Positions 1-5,312 of a DNA stretch of 31,356 nt are shown piece by piece (positions within the stretch are counted from its first letter, which is position 1; each line of letters begins with the position of its first letter). Origin of the DNA: a virus. The DNA lies in the IMG/VR virus record IMGVR_UViG_3300046354_000026, positions 1 through 31,356 of that record; one strand, given 5' to 3'. The notes beneath the pieces are model-generated. The model was not told the origin of the DNA. It did not search any database and saw only the letters and a program-made list of their open reading frames with translations. The translations under genes and the position numbers were made by a program.

Positions 1-1
1 C

Positions 2-523
2 GCGAGATGCGAAAACCTTAAAGAGATCACTATTCCGAAGGGGGTGACTAGAATAGGAATTGACGCGTTTGAGGGATGCATAAACCTTGCCAACATAACT
101 ATCCCTGAAGGCGTCACGGAAATAGGATCGAATGCGTTCTATAGGTGCTCAAGCCTTAACAGTATCACTATCCCTGAAGGCGTGACTAAAATAGGAAACA
201 CCGCGTTCTATAGGTGCTCAAATCTTACTCATATCTCTATCCCTGAAGGCGTGACTGAAATAGGAATGGGCGCGTTCGCGCAATGCGAAAACCTTAAAGA
301 GATCACTATTCCGAAGGGGGTGACGGAAATAGGAGAGTGGACATTCGCGGGATGCGAAAACCTCACTATTATCTCTATCCCTGAAGGGGTAAAAAAAATA
401 GGGGATCGGGCGTTCGCGGGATGCTCAAATCTTACTCATATCTCTATTCCTGAGAGTATAACTGAAATAGGAGATGCAGCGTTTGATGGATGCGAAAACC
501 TTGCCGTACCAAATCTTGATTAG
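2..523 (+). CDS. BspA-type leucine-rich-repeat protein, 3' part (5' end outside window)
   Basis: The frame is open from base 2 to the TAG at 521-523 and reads straight into repeats at the left edge, so the gene begins outside the window; the GTG at 44 lies inside a repeat and is not a convincing start. The protein is built of about seven 23-residue units of the form LTxISIPEGVTEIGxxAFxGCxN, the LRR_5/BspA pattern. Proteins of this family are usually surface or secreted and bind other proteins; many come from host-associated bacteria and protists. No signal peptide, anchor or sorting motif is visible because the N-terminus is missing and the repeats run to within a few residues of the stop. 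Base composition is richer in G and C than the genes that follow. It could be host DNA flanking a prophage or a phage cargo gene. The LRR class is certain; the role is unknown. Confidence 0.85.
   Translation, partial: ARCENLKEITIPKGVTRIGIDAFEGCINLANITIPEGVTEIGSNAFYRCSSLNSITIPEGVTKIGNTAFYRCSNLTHISIPEGVTEIGMGAFAQCENLKEITIPKGVTEIGEWTFAGCENLTIISIPEGVKKIGDRAFAGCSNLTHISIPESITEIGDAAFDGCENLAVPNLD
8..324 (+). repeat. 69-bp tandem repeats of the LRR gene, with a 41-bp exact copy pair
   Basis: The LRR units are also repeated at DNA level with a 69-bp period. Bases 8-48 and 284-324 are identical over 41 bp and lie exactly four units (276 bp) apart, which points to recent duplication or gene conversion within the array. 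Unit number may vary between strains. Confidence 0.8.
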
Positions 524-559
524 GGGTGCCCGAAACCGAACGATCTTGACCACACTTTA

Positions 560-610
560 AATTAGTGCCCGTATATTATATCATTCTATATATGGGCATT
601 AATTACTTTT
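560..610 (+). terminator. 17-bp hairpin, likely terminator or recombination site
   Basis: Bases 560-576 pair with 588-604 over 17 bp, with two G-U wobbles (565/599 and 571/593) and an 11-nt loop. A short T-run (607-610) follows. It lies 36 bp past the LRR stop and 35 bp before the recombinase start, so it probably ends LRR transcription. The length and near-symmetry of the dyad, and its place right before a serine recombinase gene, also fit a recombinase binding site. Confidence 0.5.
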
Positions 611-638
611 CGTCCACCCATTTTGAAACACATAGACA

Positions 639-1229
639 ATGTCCAGAACTTTTTCTTACGCTCGCGTATCGACACTTGAACAAAATACAGATAATCAGAT
701 AAAACAAATCACAGATGCTGGATTTGCCATTCAAGAACATAGAATAGTTGTTGAAACTATTTCTGGATCTGTTCCAATTCTAAACCGTCCTGAATTTGTT
801 CGCCTCATGGATAAGATGGAACGTGACGATGTTTTAGTTGTAACTAAATTAGATCGCCTTGGAAGAGATGCTATAGATGTTAGTATTACTGTTGGTAAAT
901 TAGAAAAGTCTGGAATAAAAGTTCATTGCCTCGCTCTTGGCGGCGTTGACCTTACAAGTCCAGCTGGGAAAATGACAATGCATATTATCAATGCTGTTGC
1001 TCAATTCGAGCGGGAATTACTAATAGAGAGAACTCAAGCAGGATTAGCGGTTGCACGATCAAAAGGGATTAGATTAGGCAGGTCCCCTTCATTGACAAAA
1101 GAACAAGAAGAAAATGTCATTGAACGAATTGAAAACGGAGAAACAATTTCTGCTATAGCTAAATTCCACAAAACATCACGGCAAACCGTGAACAGAACAA
1201 AAGATAAATTTAACCCAACAAAACTTTAA
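639..1229 (+). CDS. Serine recombinase, small resolvase/DNA-invertase family
   Basis: This 196-residue protein has the size and layout of Hin/Gin/Tn3-resolvase enzymes, which cut and rejoin DNA through a phosphoserine intermediate. The N-terminal motif YARVST (7-12) supplies Arg9 and the nucleophile Ser11. The active-site arginines are in DRLGR (72-76). FERELLIERT (123-132) begins the long E helix that forms the dimer and synaptic interface. Residues about 150-190 form a C-terminal helix-turn-helix of the Hin type (ISAIAKFHKTSRQTVNR). The gene stands alone; a 45-bp dyad (560-604) lies just upstream. No clear Shine-Dalgarno precedes the ATG. It might invert a segment, resolve multimers or mobilise an element; no inverted copies of a crossover site were recognised within the window, so its target is unknown. 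Confidence 0.92.
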   Translation: MSRTFSYARVSTLEQNTDNQIKQITDAGFAIQEHRIVVETISGSVPILNRPEFVRLMDKMERDDVLVVTKLDRLGRDAIDVSITVGKLEKSGIKVHCLALGGVDLTSPAGKMTMHIINAVAQFERELLIERTQAGLAVARSKGIRLGRSPSLTKEQEENVIERIENGETISAIAKFHKTSRQTVNRTKDKFNPTKL

Positions 1230-1382
1230 TCAATCCCTTGTGAAGATAACAGCGAGTCCGCAAAGTAAGATAAAGAAGGTTGCGGCATCATCAATCATTG
1301 CATCTGTATATTTATATTGAATTGAAGCAAAGAAGGCACTTAATCCAATATAGGTGCTTTTTTCCTTAAACCTTTCAATCAT
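1230..1382 (-). CDS. Holin-like small membrane protein (50 aa)
   Basis: The minus strand encodes 50 residues beginning MIERFKEKSTYIGLSAFF and ending GLAVIFTRD. This matches the look of a common small phage holin family, whose members begin with a motif like MIERLKEPSTW, have one or two hydrophobic stretches, and end in a GL-x-V-F-T-K/R-D tail. Hydrophobic segments are about 11-21 and 33-47. AAGAGGG lies just upstream of the ATG. A second in-frame ATG at 1403, preceded by AAAAGG, would add seven residues; two starts are a known holin control device, but here this is only a possibility. The stop abuts the stop of the recombinase on the other strand. Holins permeabilise the inner membrane so an endolysin can reach the cell wall; the GH108 enzyme at 15673-16170 is the likely partner. 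Confidence 0.68.
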   Translation of the reverse strand: MIERFKEKSTYIGLSAFFASIQYKYTDAMIDDAATFFILLCGLAVIFTRD

Positions 1383-1484
1383 ATACCCTCTTAATATATT
1401 CATATGTGTACCTTTTTTTATCCTTTCCTATATTAATCATAGCAAGATTCTTTTTAAAAAAAACAATATCGTTTAATATTATTA

Positions 1485-1523
1485 TGTATGGTGGCCCTCT
1501 CTTCCTTTCTCAGCCACCATACA
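1485..1523. repeat. 11-bp perfect inverted repeat in an intergenic region
   Basis: TGTATGGTGGC (1485-1495) is the exact reverse complement of 1513-1523, with a 17-nt pyrimidine-rich loop. It lies between the holin start and the helix-turn-helix gene at 1595. No T-run follows on either strand, so a simple terminator is unlikely. It could be an operator or an RNA hairpin in the leader of the 1595 gene. The rest of 1383-1594 is AT-rich with no gene I can support. Confidence 0.6.
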
Positions 1524-1594
1524 CACTTATTTAGTATTGATAATTTTTTATTAATAAAAGAAGATTAAATAGGAGTTACTTTTATTTTTTTCAA

Positions 1595-2074
1595 ATGACA
1601 CTTTCTCAAAAACTTAGTGCTAAGGATATTTTTATATCTGAAGGACAACTCATAAATAGCAAAGAAGCTTCACATATCCTTGGGATATCAACCATTTGGT
1701 TTTATACAAAAATACGAACAAGCCAACTTATACTTCCCCATATAAAACTTAACGACAACAGAACAACAAGATTTAGAAAGTCTGATGTTTTAAAACTTAA
1801 AGAATCAATGAAACATGGAGGGAATAGATTTGATGAGGAATCCTCTGAAGAGAAAGCTTACCTAACGATAAGACAAACAGCAGATATGATTGGTGTTGTT
1901 GAAGGCACACTTTATGTTTGGCGTGCTAAAAAGAGATTCGCAGTTAAAAGTAAAAGAATTAATGGGCGAATTAGGTACAAAATGTGCGATATAAAAAAAT
2001 ATCTTGATTCAAAATCTACATTAAATGTTAAAAAAAGGGATATTCTCACGCCATTGAGCAAAACTACCCAATAA
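1595..2074 (+). CDS. Tandem MerR/excisionase-type helix-turn-helix protein
   Basis: The 159-residue protein contains two similar winged-helix modules of the excisionase/MerR (HTH_17) type. Module one is about residues 18-70 (INSKEASHILGIS then an RFRKSDVLKL wing end). Module two is about 88-138 (LTIRQTADMIGVVEGTLYVW then RIRYKMCDIKKYL). Each follows the usual order: recognition helices, basic turn, then a beta wing with R-x-R/K-x-x-D-I/V. Proteins with one such module are phage excisionases or small transcription regulators; two in one chain suggest binding to paired sites. The only Shine-Dalgarno-like sequence, AGGAG at 1571-1575, is too far upstream to be ideal, and no other in-frame start fits. 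The 3' end overlaps the convergent nuclease gene by 11 bp. A regulator of this module is my best guess. Confidence 0.7.
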   Translation: MTLSQKLSAKDIFISEGQLINSKEASHILGISTIWFYTKIRTSQLILPHIKLNDNRTTRFRKSDVLKLKESMKHGGNRFDEESSEEKAYLTIRQTADMIGVVEGTLYVWRAKKRFAVKSKRINGRIRYKMCDIKKYLDSKSTLNVKKRDILTPLSKTTQ

Positions 2075-2462
2075 TACCACATTCCTTTAAAACACTAAGT
2101 GCATCATCATATGAATAAGCTACTCTAAAGGGAACATTGGTATCGTCACACCACCTTTTAAATACTTCTTGGGATTCCTCTAATTTCTTTTTGCCAGCTT
2201 TTATCTCTAGGGCTAAGCATGTATCCCCCATAAATATATAATCAGCTACCCCTGCGAACTTACCTATGTTGCGCTGTCTAGCACCCCATATATGCTTTCC
2301 CGGTGCACTTCCTTCATTGGATACATGAAACCACACATGTTTGCACTTGCCCGTAATACTCATTTCTCTAAGATAAGCAGCAAGCTTTAAACAAATAAAC
2401 TCTTCAGGTTTAGGTGAGTGCGTGACTTTGCAGGTTTTCATAAAATTTATAAGGTAGATCAT
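2064..2462 (-). CDS. VRR-NUC domain nuclease (stand-alone)
   Basis: The 132-residue protein shows the stand-alone VRR-NUC pattern, a small PD-(D/E)XK-type nuclease fold common in phages. Visible motifs are HVSNEG (46-51), a glycine-rich stretch ending in Asp74 (GVADYIF), the E-I-K catalytic triplet (Glu86, Lys88) and Gln98 in the following helix (LEESQEVF). The family cuts DNA, probably branched structures such as replication or recombination intermediates, using divalent metal. The length is normal for phage members. The ATG at 2462 is the longest start; Met8 (ATG at 2441) is an alternative, and neither has a strong ribosome binding site. It is convergent with, and overlaps by 11 bp, the helix-turn-helix gene. 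Its neighbourhood next to replication-type genes fits a DNA-metabolism role. Confidence 0.8.
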   Translation of the reverse strand: MIYLINFMKTCKVTHSPKPEEFICLKLAAYLREMSITGKCKHVWFHVSNEGSAPGKHIWGARQRNIGKFAGVADYIFMGDTCLALEIKAGKKKLEESQEVFKRWCDDTNVPFRVAYSYDDALSVLKECGIIG

Positions 2463-2618
2463 GCTTATCTTAGTTGCGATGTTGCGATATCATTCTCCAG
2501 GTTACCACGAATTTGCTTTGGAATTATGAAAACCAGATATATCCATAGTGAATCGTTGTCTATATACAACAAATCGGCCATTTATAAGGATATTACCAAG
2601 GATCAACCCTCTATTTTG

Positions 2619-2647
2619 TTTATTTTCATTAAAAAATGACGTATAAT
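2619..2647 (+). promoter_or_regulatory. Candidate sigma70-type promoter for the 2682 gene
   Basis: A perfect -10 box TATAAT is at 2642-2647. The hexamer 17 bp upstream (TTTATT, 2619-2624) is a poor -35. Transcription would start near 2654, 28 bp before the ATG at 2682. A short inverted repeat, GTTGT(6 nt)ACAAC, lies upstream near 2556-2571 and could be an operator. Otherwise 2463-2618 shows no gene I would support. Confidence 0.4.
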
Positions 2648-2681
2648 CGTTAAGAAATTATATAACAAAAGGCAATTCAAT

Positions 2682-3161
2682 ATGGAAACACAACTCACTA
2701 ATGAGGTGATAAACGACCCATTTTATCAGGGCGATTTGGCACTCATACCAAGGAGGCTTTCATCAAGGCTTGGGTTCTCAGCAGCAGTCCTTTTGTCTGA
2801 ACTACATGCAGATATAAAACATGATCTAGGATCTGTACATGAGGGCCGTATGTGGATCGGTAGATCTGCGGCAGCTTGGGGTAAAGCTATAGATTTTTCT
2901 GGACGGTCAATTGCGCGCATAACTAAATCTATGCTGGAGCTGGGCATTATCTCTGTTGAAAAGCTAGCCCCGCATAAAGGCAATCGAACAAACTATCTTA
3001 CAATAAATTACGATGCGTTAAATTTTGTTTTACAACAGCCACACAACCTCGTAAGAGGTAAACCAAGCTCTTATACTATAAATTACGATGCGTTAGATTT
3101 GGCCGAAAAAGAGCGCCCCGCAAAACAGCTACTCGAATGCGGATGCGAACACGAACACTAA
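2682..3161 (+). CDS. Winged-helix protein, truncated paralogue of the replication initiator
   Basis: Residues 53-110 of this 159-residue protein align without gaps to residues 48-105 of the initiator at 3327-4478, with at least 26 of 58 identical, including HEGR, SAxAWG, and NRTNYxxINY. This region looks like the winged-helix domain of phage and plasmid replication proteins. The C-terminal DnaA-I-like domain of the larger protein is absent. The tail carries an in-frame duplication: INYDAL occurs at 108-113 and 133-138, encoded by an 18-bp exact direct repeat 75 bp apart. AAAGG lies 9 bp before the ATG. It could compete with or regulate the initiator by binding the same DNA, or be an independent transcription factor. 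The paralogy is firm; the role is inferred. Confidence 0.65.
   Translation: METQLTNEVINDPFYQGDLALIPRRLSSRLGFSAAVLLSELHADIKHDLGSVHEGRMWIGRSAAAWGKAIDFSGRSIARITKSMLELGIISVEKLAPHKGNRTNYLTINYDALNFVLQQPHNLVRGKPSSYTINYDALDLAEKERPAKQLLECGCEHEH
3003..3095 (+). repeat. 18-bp exact in-frame direct repeat
   Basis: ATAAATTACGATGCGTTA occurs at 3003-3020 and again at 3078-3095. The 75-bp spacing keeps the reading frame, so the end of the winged-helix domain (TINYDAL) is repeated in the protein. Confidence 0.85.
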
Positions 3162-3292
3162 CACGAAATAAGTATACCAAGCGATGGTGGTATGACTTAC
3201 GGTGAGTATAAATTGCTTTTTCCCACGTCATAAAACGCGCACACAGCAAAACGACTGTGATACACTAAATATATTATTCATCACATCGTTTG

Positions 3293-3328
3293 ATGGTGTA
3301 ACCCTTAATTGGAGTACACCATTTTTTT
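3293..3328 (+). terminator. Rho-independent terminator of the 2682 gene
   Basis: ATGGTGTA (3293-3300) pairs with TACACCAT (3315-3322), followed by a run of seven T (3322-3328). It is a good terminator on the plus strand, 130 bp after the 3161 stop, and it just touches the stop codon of the opposing initiator gene. The stretch 3162-3292 contains no gene I recognise. Confidence 0.75.
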
Positions 3329-4478
3329 ATGATAATATTTTGTTTAATAAATGACCAAATCTAACATTAATTTCATGTTCGATAAATTTATTATTTGCGT
3401 TCATATGCAAAAACCCGTCTATTTCCTCAAACTGAACCTGAGTAAACCAAGAAACATATGCGCAATTCCCTAGAATCTTTCGAATTAGATTTCTATCTTC
3501 CTTACATCTTTCACTTTCTTGAACATTAACTATGTGATCTAGTGCTTTTTTCTCAAATTGCTGTTCAGATGGAACCGCATTTGCTTTCATACTCTCAGAT
3601 ATCCCCATGACTGCGTCTATTTTCTTAAAATTAACTGCATCTTCAAGAGATGCAATGATTGACTCACCTATCTTATATGCTATTGATGGTAATTTCTTGC
3701 AATAATCCCTGAACTTTTCAAGGTTTTTGTCAAATTTGTGATTATACGCTGCCCAAAGGTATCTTTCCCTGTTCTCTTTCATCGTTAAAACAAGGTCTGT
3801 GCATTCTTCTTTAACAATATCCATCATCTGCATAGGAATAGTCTTATTTGATCGTGTAGGGTACGATTTAGACCTGTTTATAGCTAAACCAGTAGAACAT
3901 GCAGCTGTCTTTACGGGTTCAACTCGGTTTTGTGTTGTTGGTTTAACCTCTGGAATGAATTCTTTGATCTCTCCTTCCTCCTTGTTTTCAATTAAAACAG
4001 GAAGGGAACGCGGTGGAACATCCAGACTACCTTCTTCTTTTTCTTTGTATGTATTCCTTGTATAACCATCGAGACATTGCGTCTCGATGTCCGAGACGTT
4101 TTCTAGCGAGTTGGCTGACGAATCAATACCTTTACGCGATCCATCTAATTTACAAAGCCTTTCGTAGTTAATGGCGTAATAGTTTGTCCTGTTGGACTTA
4201 TTCTTTGCTAGGGTTTTCACTATCAGTACCCCATCTTTGATTAGATCCTGAACAATGCGGCTTGTCTGACGTTCAGAGAGACAAATTTGTTCGCCCCAAG
4301 CTCTCGCACTATTACTAACGAACCGTCTGCCTTCATGCATTACACCCATTCCTTTCCCAGCCCAGTACTCGATTTTATTAATTAATCTTGCCTTGCTTTG
4401 TCCAAACACTTTTACGTGGCTTGTTAGTGCAATCTGGACATATCCTGTATTTGTTAGGGGGAAATTTCTAGTAGCCAT
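3327..4478 (-). CDS. Replication initiator-like protein: winged helix plus DnaA domain I-like C-terminus
   Basis: The 383-residue protein has an N-terminal winged-helix domain (about 29-108), a polar linker (about 110-210), a helical middle, and a C-terminal domain (about 325-382). That last domain has the DnaA_N pattern: a helix with IRKILG, a YVSWF motif, two short strands around IDGFLHM, then NNKFIEHEI and a closing helix. DnaA domain I binds helicase and other DnaA molecules. Similar combinations occur in replication proteins of phages and of some alphaproteobacterial plasmids. No AAA+ domain is present, so it is not DnaA itself. TTAGGAG precedes the ATG at good spacing. The upstream region is full of palindromes and iteron-like repeats (4518-4675), fitting an origin or autoregulated promoter. 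I infer origin binding and helicase recruitment; a transcription regulator is the alternative. Confidence 0.65.
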   Translation of the reverse strand: MATRNFPLTNTGYVQIALTSHVKVFGQSKARLINKIEYWAGKGMGVMHEGRRFVSNSARAWGEQICLSERQTSRIVQDLIKDGVLIVKTLAKNKSNRTNYYAINYERLCKLDGSRKGIDSSANSLENVSDIETQCLDGYTRNTYKEKEEGSLDVPPRSLPVLIENKEEGEIKEFIPEVKPTTQNRVEPVKTAACSTGLAINRSKSYPTRSNKTIPMQMMDIVKEECTDLVLTMKENRERYLWAAYNHKFDKNLEKFRDYCKKLPSIAYKIGESIIASLEDAVNFKKIDAVMGISESMKANAVPSEQQFEKKALDHIVNVQESERCKEDRNLIRKILGNCAYVSWFTQVQFEEIDGFLHMNANNKFIEHEINVRFGHLLNKILS

Positions 4479-4517
4479 TTTTTATACTCCTAAGGTGTTA
4501 ATTAATAACTTGACTTG

Positions 4518-4590
4518 ACCCGGAGAAAGAGAGAAAATGTACTTATTCGTTAAGAGTTATTTCTCTGTTTTTTCTCCGTTTTCTCCGGGT
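4518..4590. repeat. Inverted repeat with iteron-like GGAGAAA motifs upstream of the initiator
   Basis: ACCCGGAGAAA (4518-4528) is the exact reverse complement of 4580-4590. Read on the minus strand, the distal arm continues as three related purine motifs, GGAGAAAA, CGGAGAAAA and CAGAGAAA (about 4588-4562); the proximal arm carries the same motif in inverse orientation. Iterons of this sort are bound by replication initiators. The structure would also form in the 5' leader of the initiator mRNA. Confidence 0.6.
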
Positions 4591-4599
4591 TAAAACTTT

Positions 4600-4631
4600 C
4601 ATTCTTAAGTAGTTTGTATATCTTAAGAATG
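4600..4631. repeat. 10-bp inverted repeat (CATTCTTAAG / CTTAAGAATG)
   Basis: CATTCTTAAG (4600-4609) and CTTAAGAATG (4622-4631) are perfect reverse complements, 12 bp apart, and each contains the palindrome CTTAAG. It lies in the same 337-bp intergenic region upstream of the initiator gene and suits a dimeric DNA-binding protein. Confidence 0.65.
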
Positions 4632-4633
4632 GA

Positions 4634-4650
4634 CCATCTAAGTTAGATGG
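4634..4650. repeat. 17-bp palindrome (CCATCTAA-G-TTAGATGG)
   Basis: Two perfect 8-bp arms flank one central base. It follows the previous inverted repeat by 2 bp. Further short palindromes, AACTATAGTT (4666-4675) and CGTACG (4676-4681), come next, followed by very AT-rich DNA to 4815. The cluster looks like an operator or origin. Confidence 0.65.
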
Positions 4651-4780
4651 ATATTAAAATTATTAAACTATAGTTCGTACGGTTGCAATAGAAATATTCT
4701 CCTACGGACTATTTTTTTATTCATTTTCTGAAAATAATCTATTCCACAGACTTTTATTTCTTCGCTACGATAATGTTTTT

Positions 4781-4786
4781 TATAAT
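4781..4786 (+). promoter_or_regulatory. Candidate -10 box for the 4870 gene
   Basis: A perfect TATAAT in the AT-rich stretch upstream of the secreted coiled-coil gene. No convincing -35 box is present at 16-18 bp, so this is weak support for a promoter. Confidence 0.3.
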
Positions 4787-4869
4787 CCATTAAAAAAGTG
4801 TTTGCATAAATTAAAATGTGTGCTAATGTTCAATCATTAATGTTACATAAAGACCTAGGAAGAGAGCCA

Positions 4870-5142
4870 ATGAGAGCAGTAACAATATTATTATCTATAC
4901 CTGTAATTGCAAGCGCGTACACGTACCAACCAGCATATAAACTAGATGATAATTTAGATGTCCAAAAAATGAATAGGGATATGGAAGAGCTTAAGGAGCA
5001 ATCTGATAAGCAACGCCGTGAAATGAAAAAGCTCAAAGAAAAGATTGAGGAAGACAAAAGAGAGATGGAATTTCAACAGTCAATTCAACAATCTGAATAT
5101 GAACATCAAAAGCTTATGAATGAATTACAATCAGTCCATTGA
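4870..5142 (+). CDS. Small secreted coiled-coil protein (90 aa)
   Basis: I prefer the ATG at 4870 because AGGAAGAG lies about 7 bp upstream and the resulting protein begins with a clear signal peptide (MRAVTILLSIPVIASA, probable cleavage after ASA). A longer in-frame start at 4816 exists but would bury this signal. After the signal come about 15 polar residues and then a highly charged helix rich in E, K, Q and M (about 35-85), a typical coiled coil. No cysteine, lipobox or enzyme motif is present. The protein should sit in the periplasm or, if the signal is not cut, stick out from the inner membrane. A role like that of a spanin subunit or a superinfection-exclusion factor is possible, given the phage setting, but nothing in the sequence proves either. 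Confidence 0.65.
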   Translation: MRAVTILLSIPVIASAYTYQPAYKLDDNLDVQKMNRDMEELKEQSDKQRREMKKLKEKIEEDKREMEFQQSIQQSEYEHQKLMNELQSVH

Positions 5143-5171
5143 TATGATTCACATCGCTTGGTACCATATAT

Positions 5172-5243
5172 CTATAGAAAGCATCTGATCTGCATGTCAT
5201 TTTGTGGGTCGTGGATCAAAGCTCCACAGTTGTCTTTCTATGG
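5172..5243 (+). ncRNA. Structured RNA, possible decayed tRNA-Asp-like element
   Basis: Bases 5172-5181 pair with 5234-5243 over 10 bp (one G-U). Inside lies a T-arm-like hairpin, GTGGA-TCAAAGC-TCCAC (5211-5227), and upstream of it the string ATGTCAT (5194-5200), which looks like a tRNA-Asp(GTC) anticodon loop and is followed by GTGGGTC like a variable region. A shifted pairing CTGCA/TGTGG gives an 8-nt loop. A D-arm and a proper acceptor stem are not found. It may be a broken tRNA copy next to the better one at 5242 or part of a longer folded leader. Confidence 0.35.
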
Positions 5244-5312
5244 ATGATTTAGTTCAAGGGAGAACCTCAGTGTCTATGCTGGGCAACGCGGGTTAGAACC
5301 CCGCAATCATCC
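5242..5312 (+). tRNA. tRNA-like element (Asp-like; unusual 8-nt anticodon loop)
   Basis: The 71-nt element folds into a full cloverleaf. Acceptor: 5242-5249 with 5305-5312, 8 bp. Linker TA (5250-5251). D-arm: GTTC/GAAC (5252-5255, 5262-5265) with loop AAGGGA keeping A14, R15, GG and A21. Anticodon arm: CTCAG/CTGGG (5266-5270, 5279-5283, one G-U) with loop TGTCTATG. Variable: CAAC. T-arm: GCGGG/CCCGC (5288-5292, 5300-5304) with loop TTAGAAC, keeping T54, T55, R57 and A58. Oddities: the anticodon loop has 8 instead of 7 bases, there is no base 26, C56 is A, and CCA is not encoded. Counting by standard position gives anticodon CTA, while likeness to tRNA-Asp suggests GTC. It may be a degenerate or non-standard phage tRNA, or a tRNA mimic. 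Confidence 0.5.

Noticed and set aside
44-523. GTG at 44 as the true start of the LRR gene
   Set aside because: The frame is open to the left edge and bases 2-43 already encode part of an LRR unit, so the gene starts outside the window.
1336-1363. GCACTTA...TAGGTGC hairpin followed by six T, looking like a terminator of the recombinase
   Set aside because: It lies inside the coding sequence of the minus-strand holin-like gene (1230-1382), and the stem has a wobble; coding use explains the sequence better.
2418-2639. 73-codon plus-strand frame
   Set aside because: It begins with GTG inside the nuclease gene, has no ribosome binding site, looks unlike any protein, and ends in the AT-rich promoter region.
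4740-4748. TATTCCACA as a DnaA box
   Set aside because: It differs from TTATCCACA at two positions and is single; not enough to call a DnaA box.
5242-5312. A tRNA on the minus strand at the same place
   Set aside because: The reverse strand also has the acceptor pairing, but its 3' arm would be a 4-bp stem with a loop lacking the TTC-type sequence; the plus strand fits far better.
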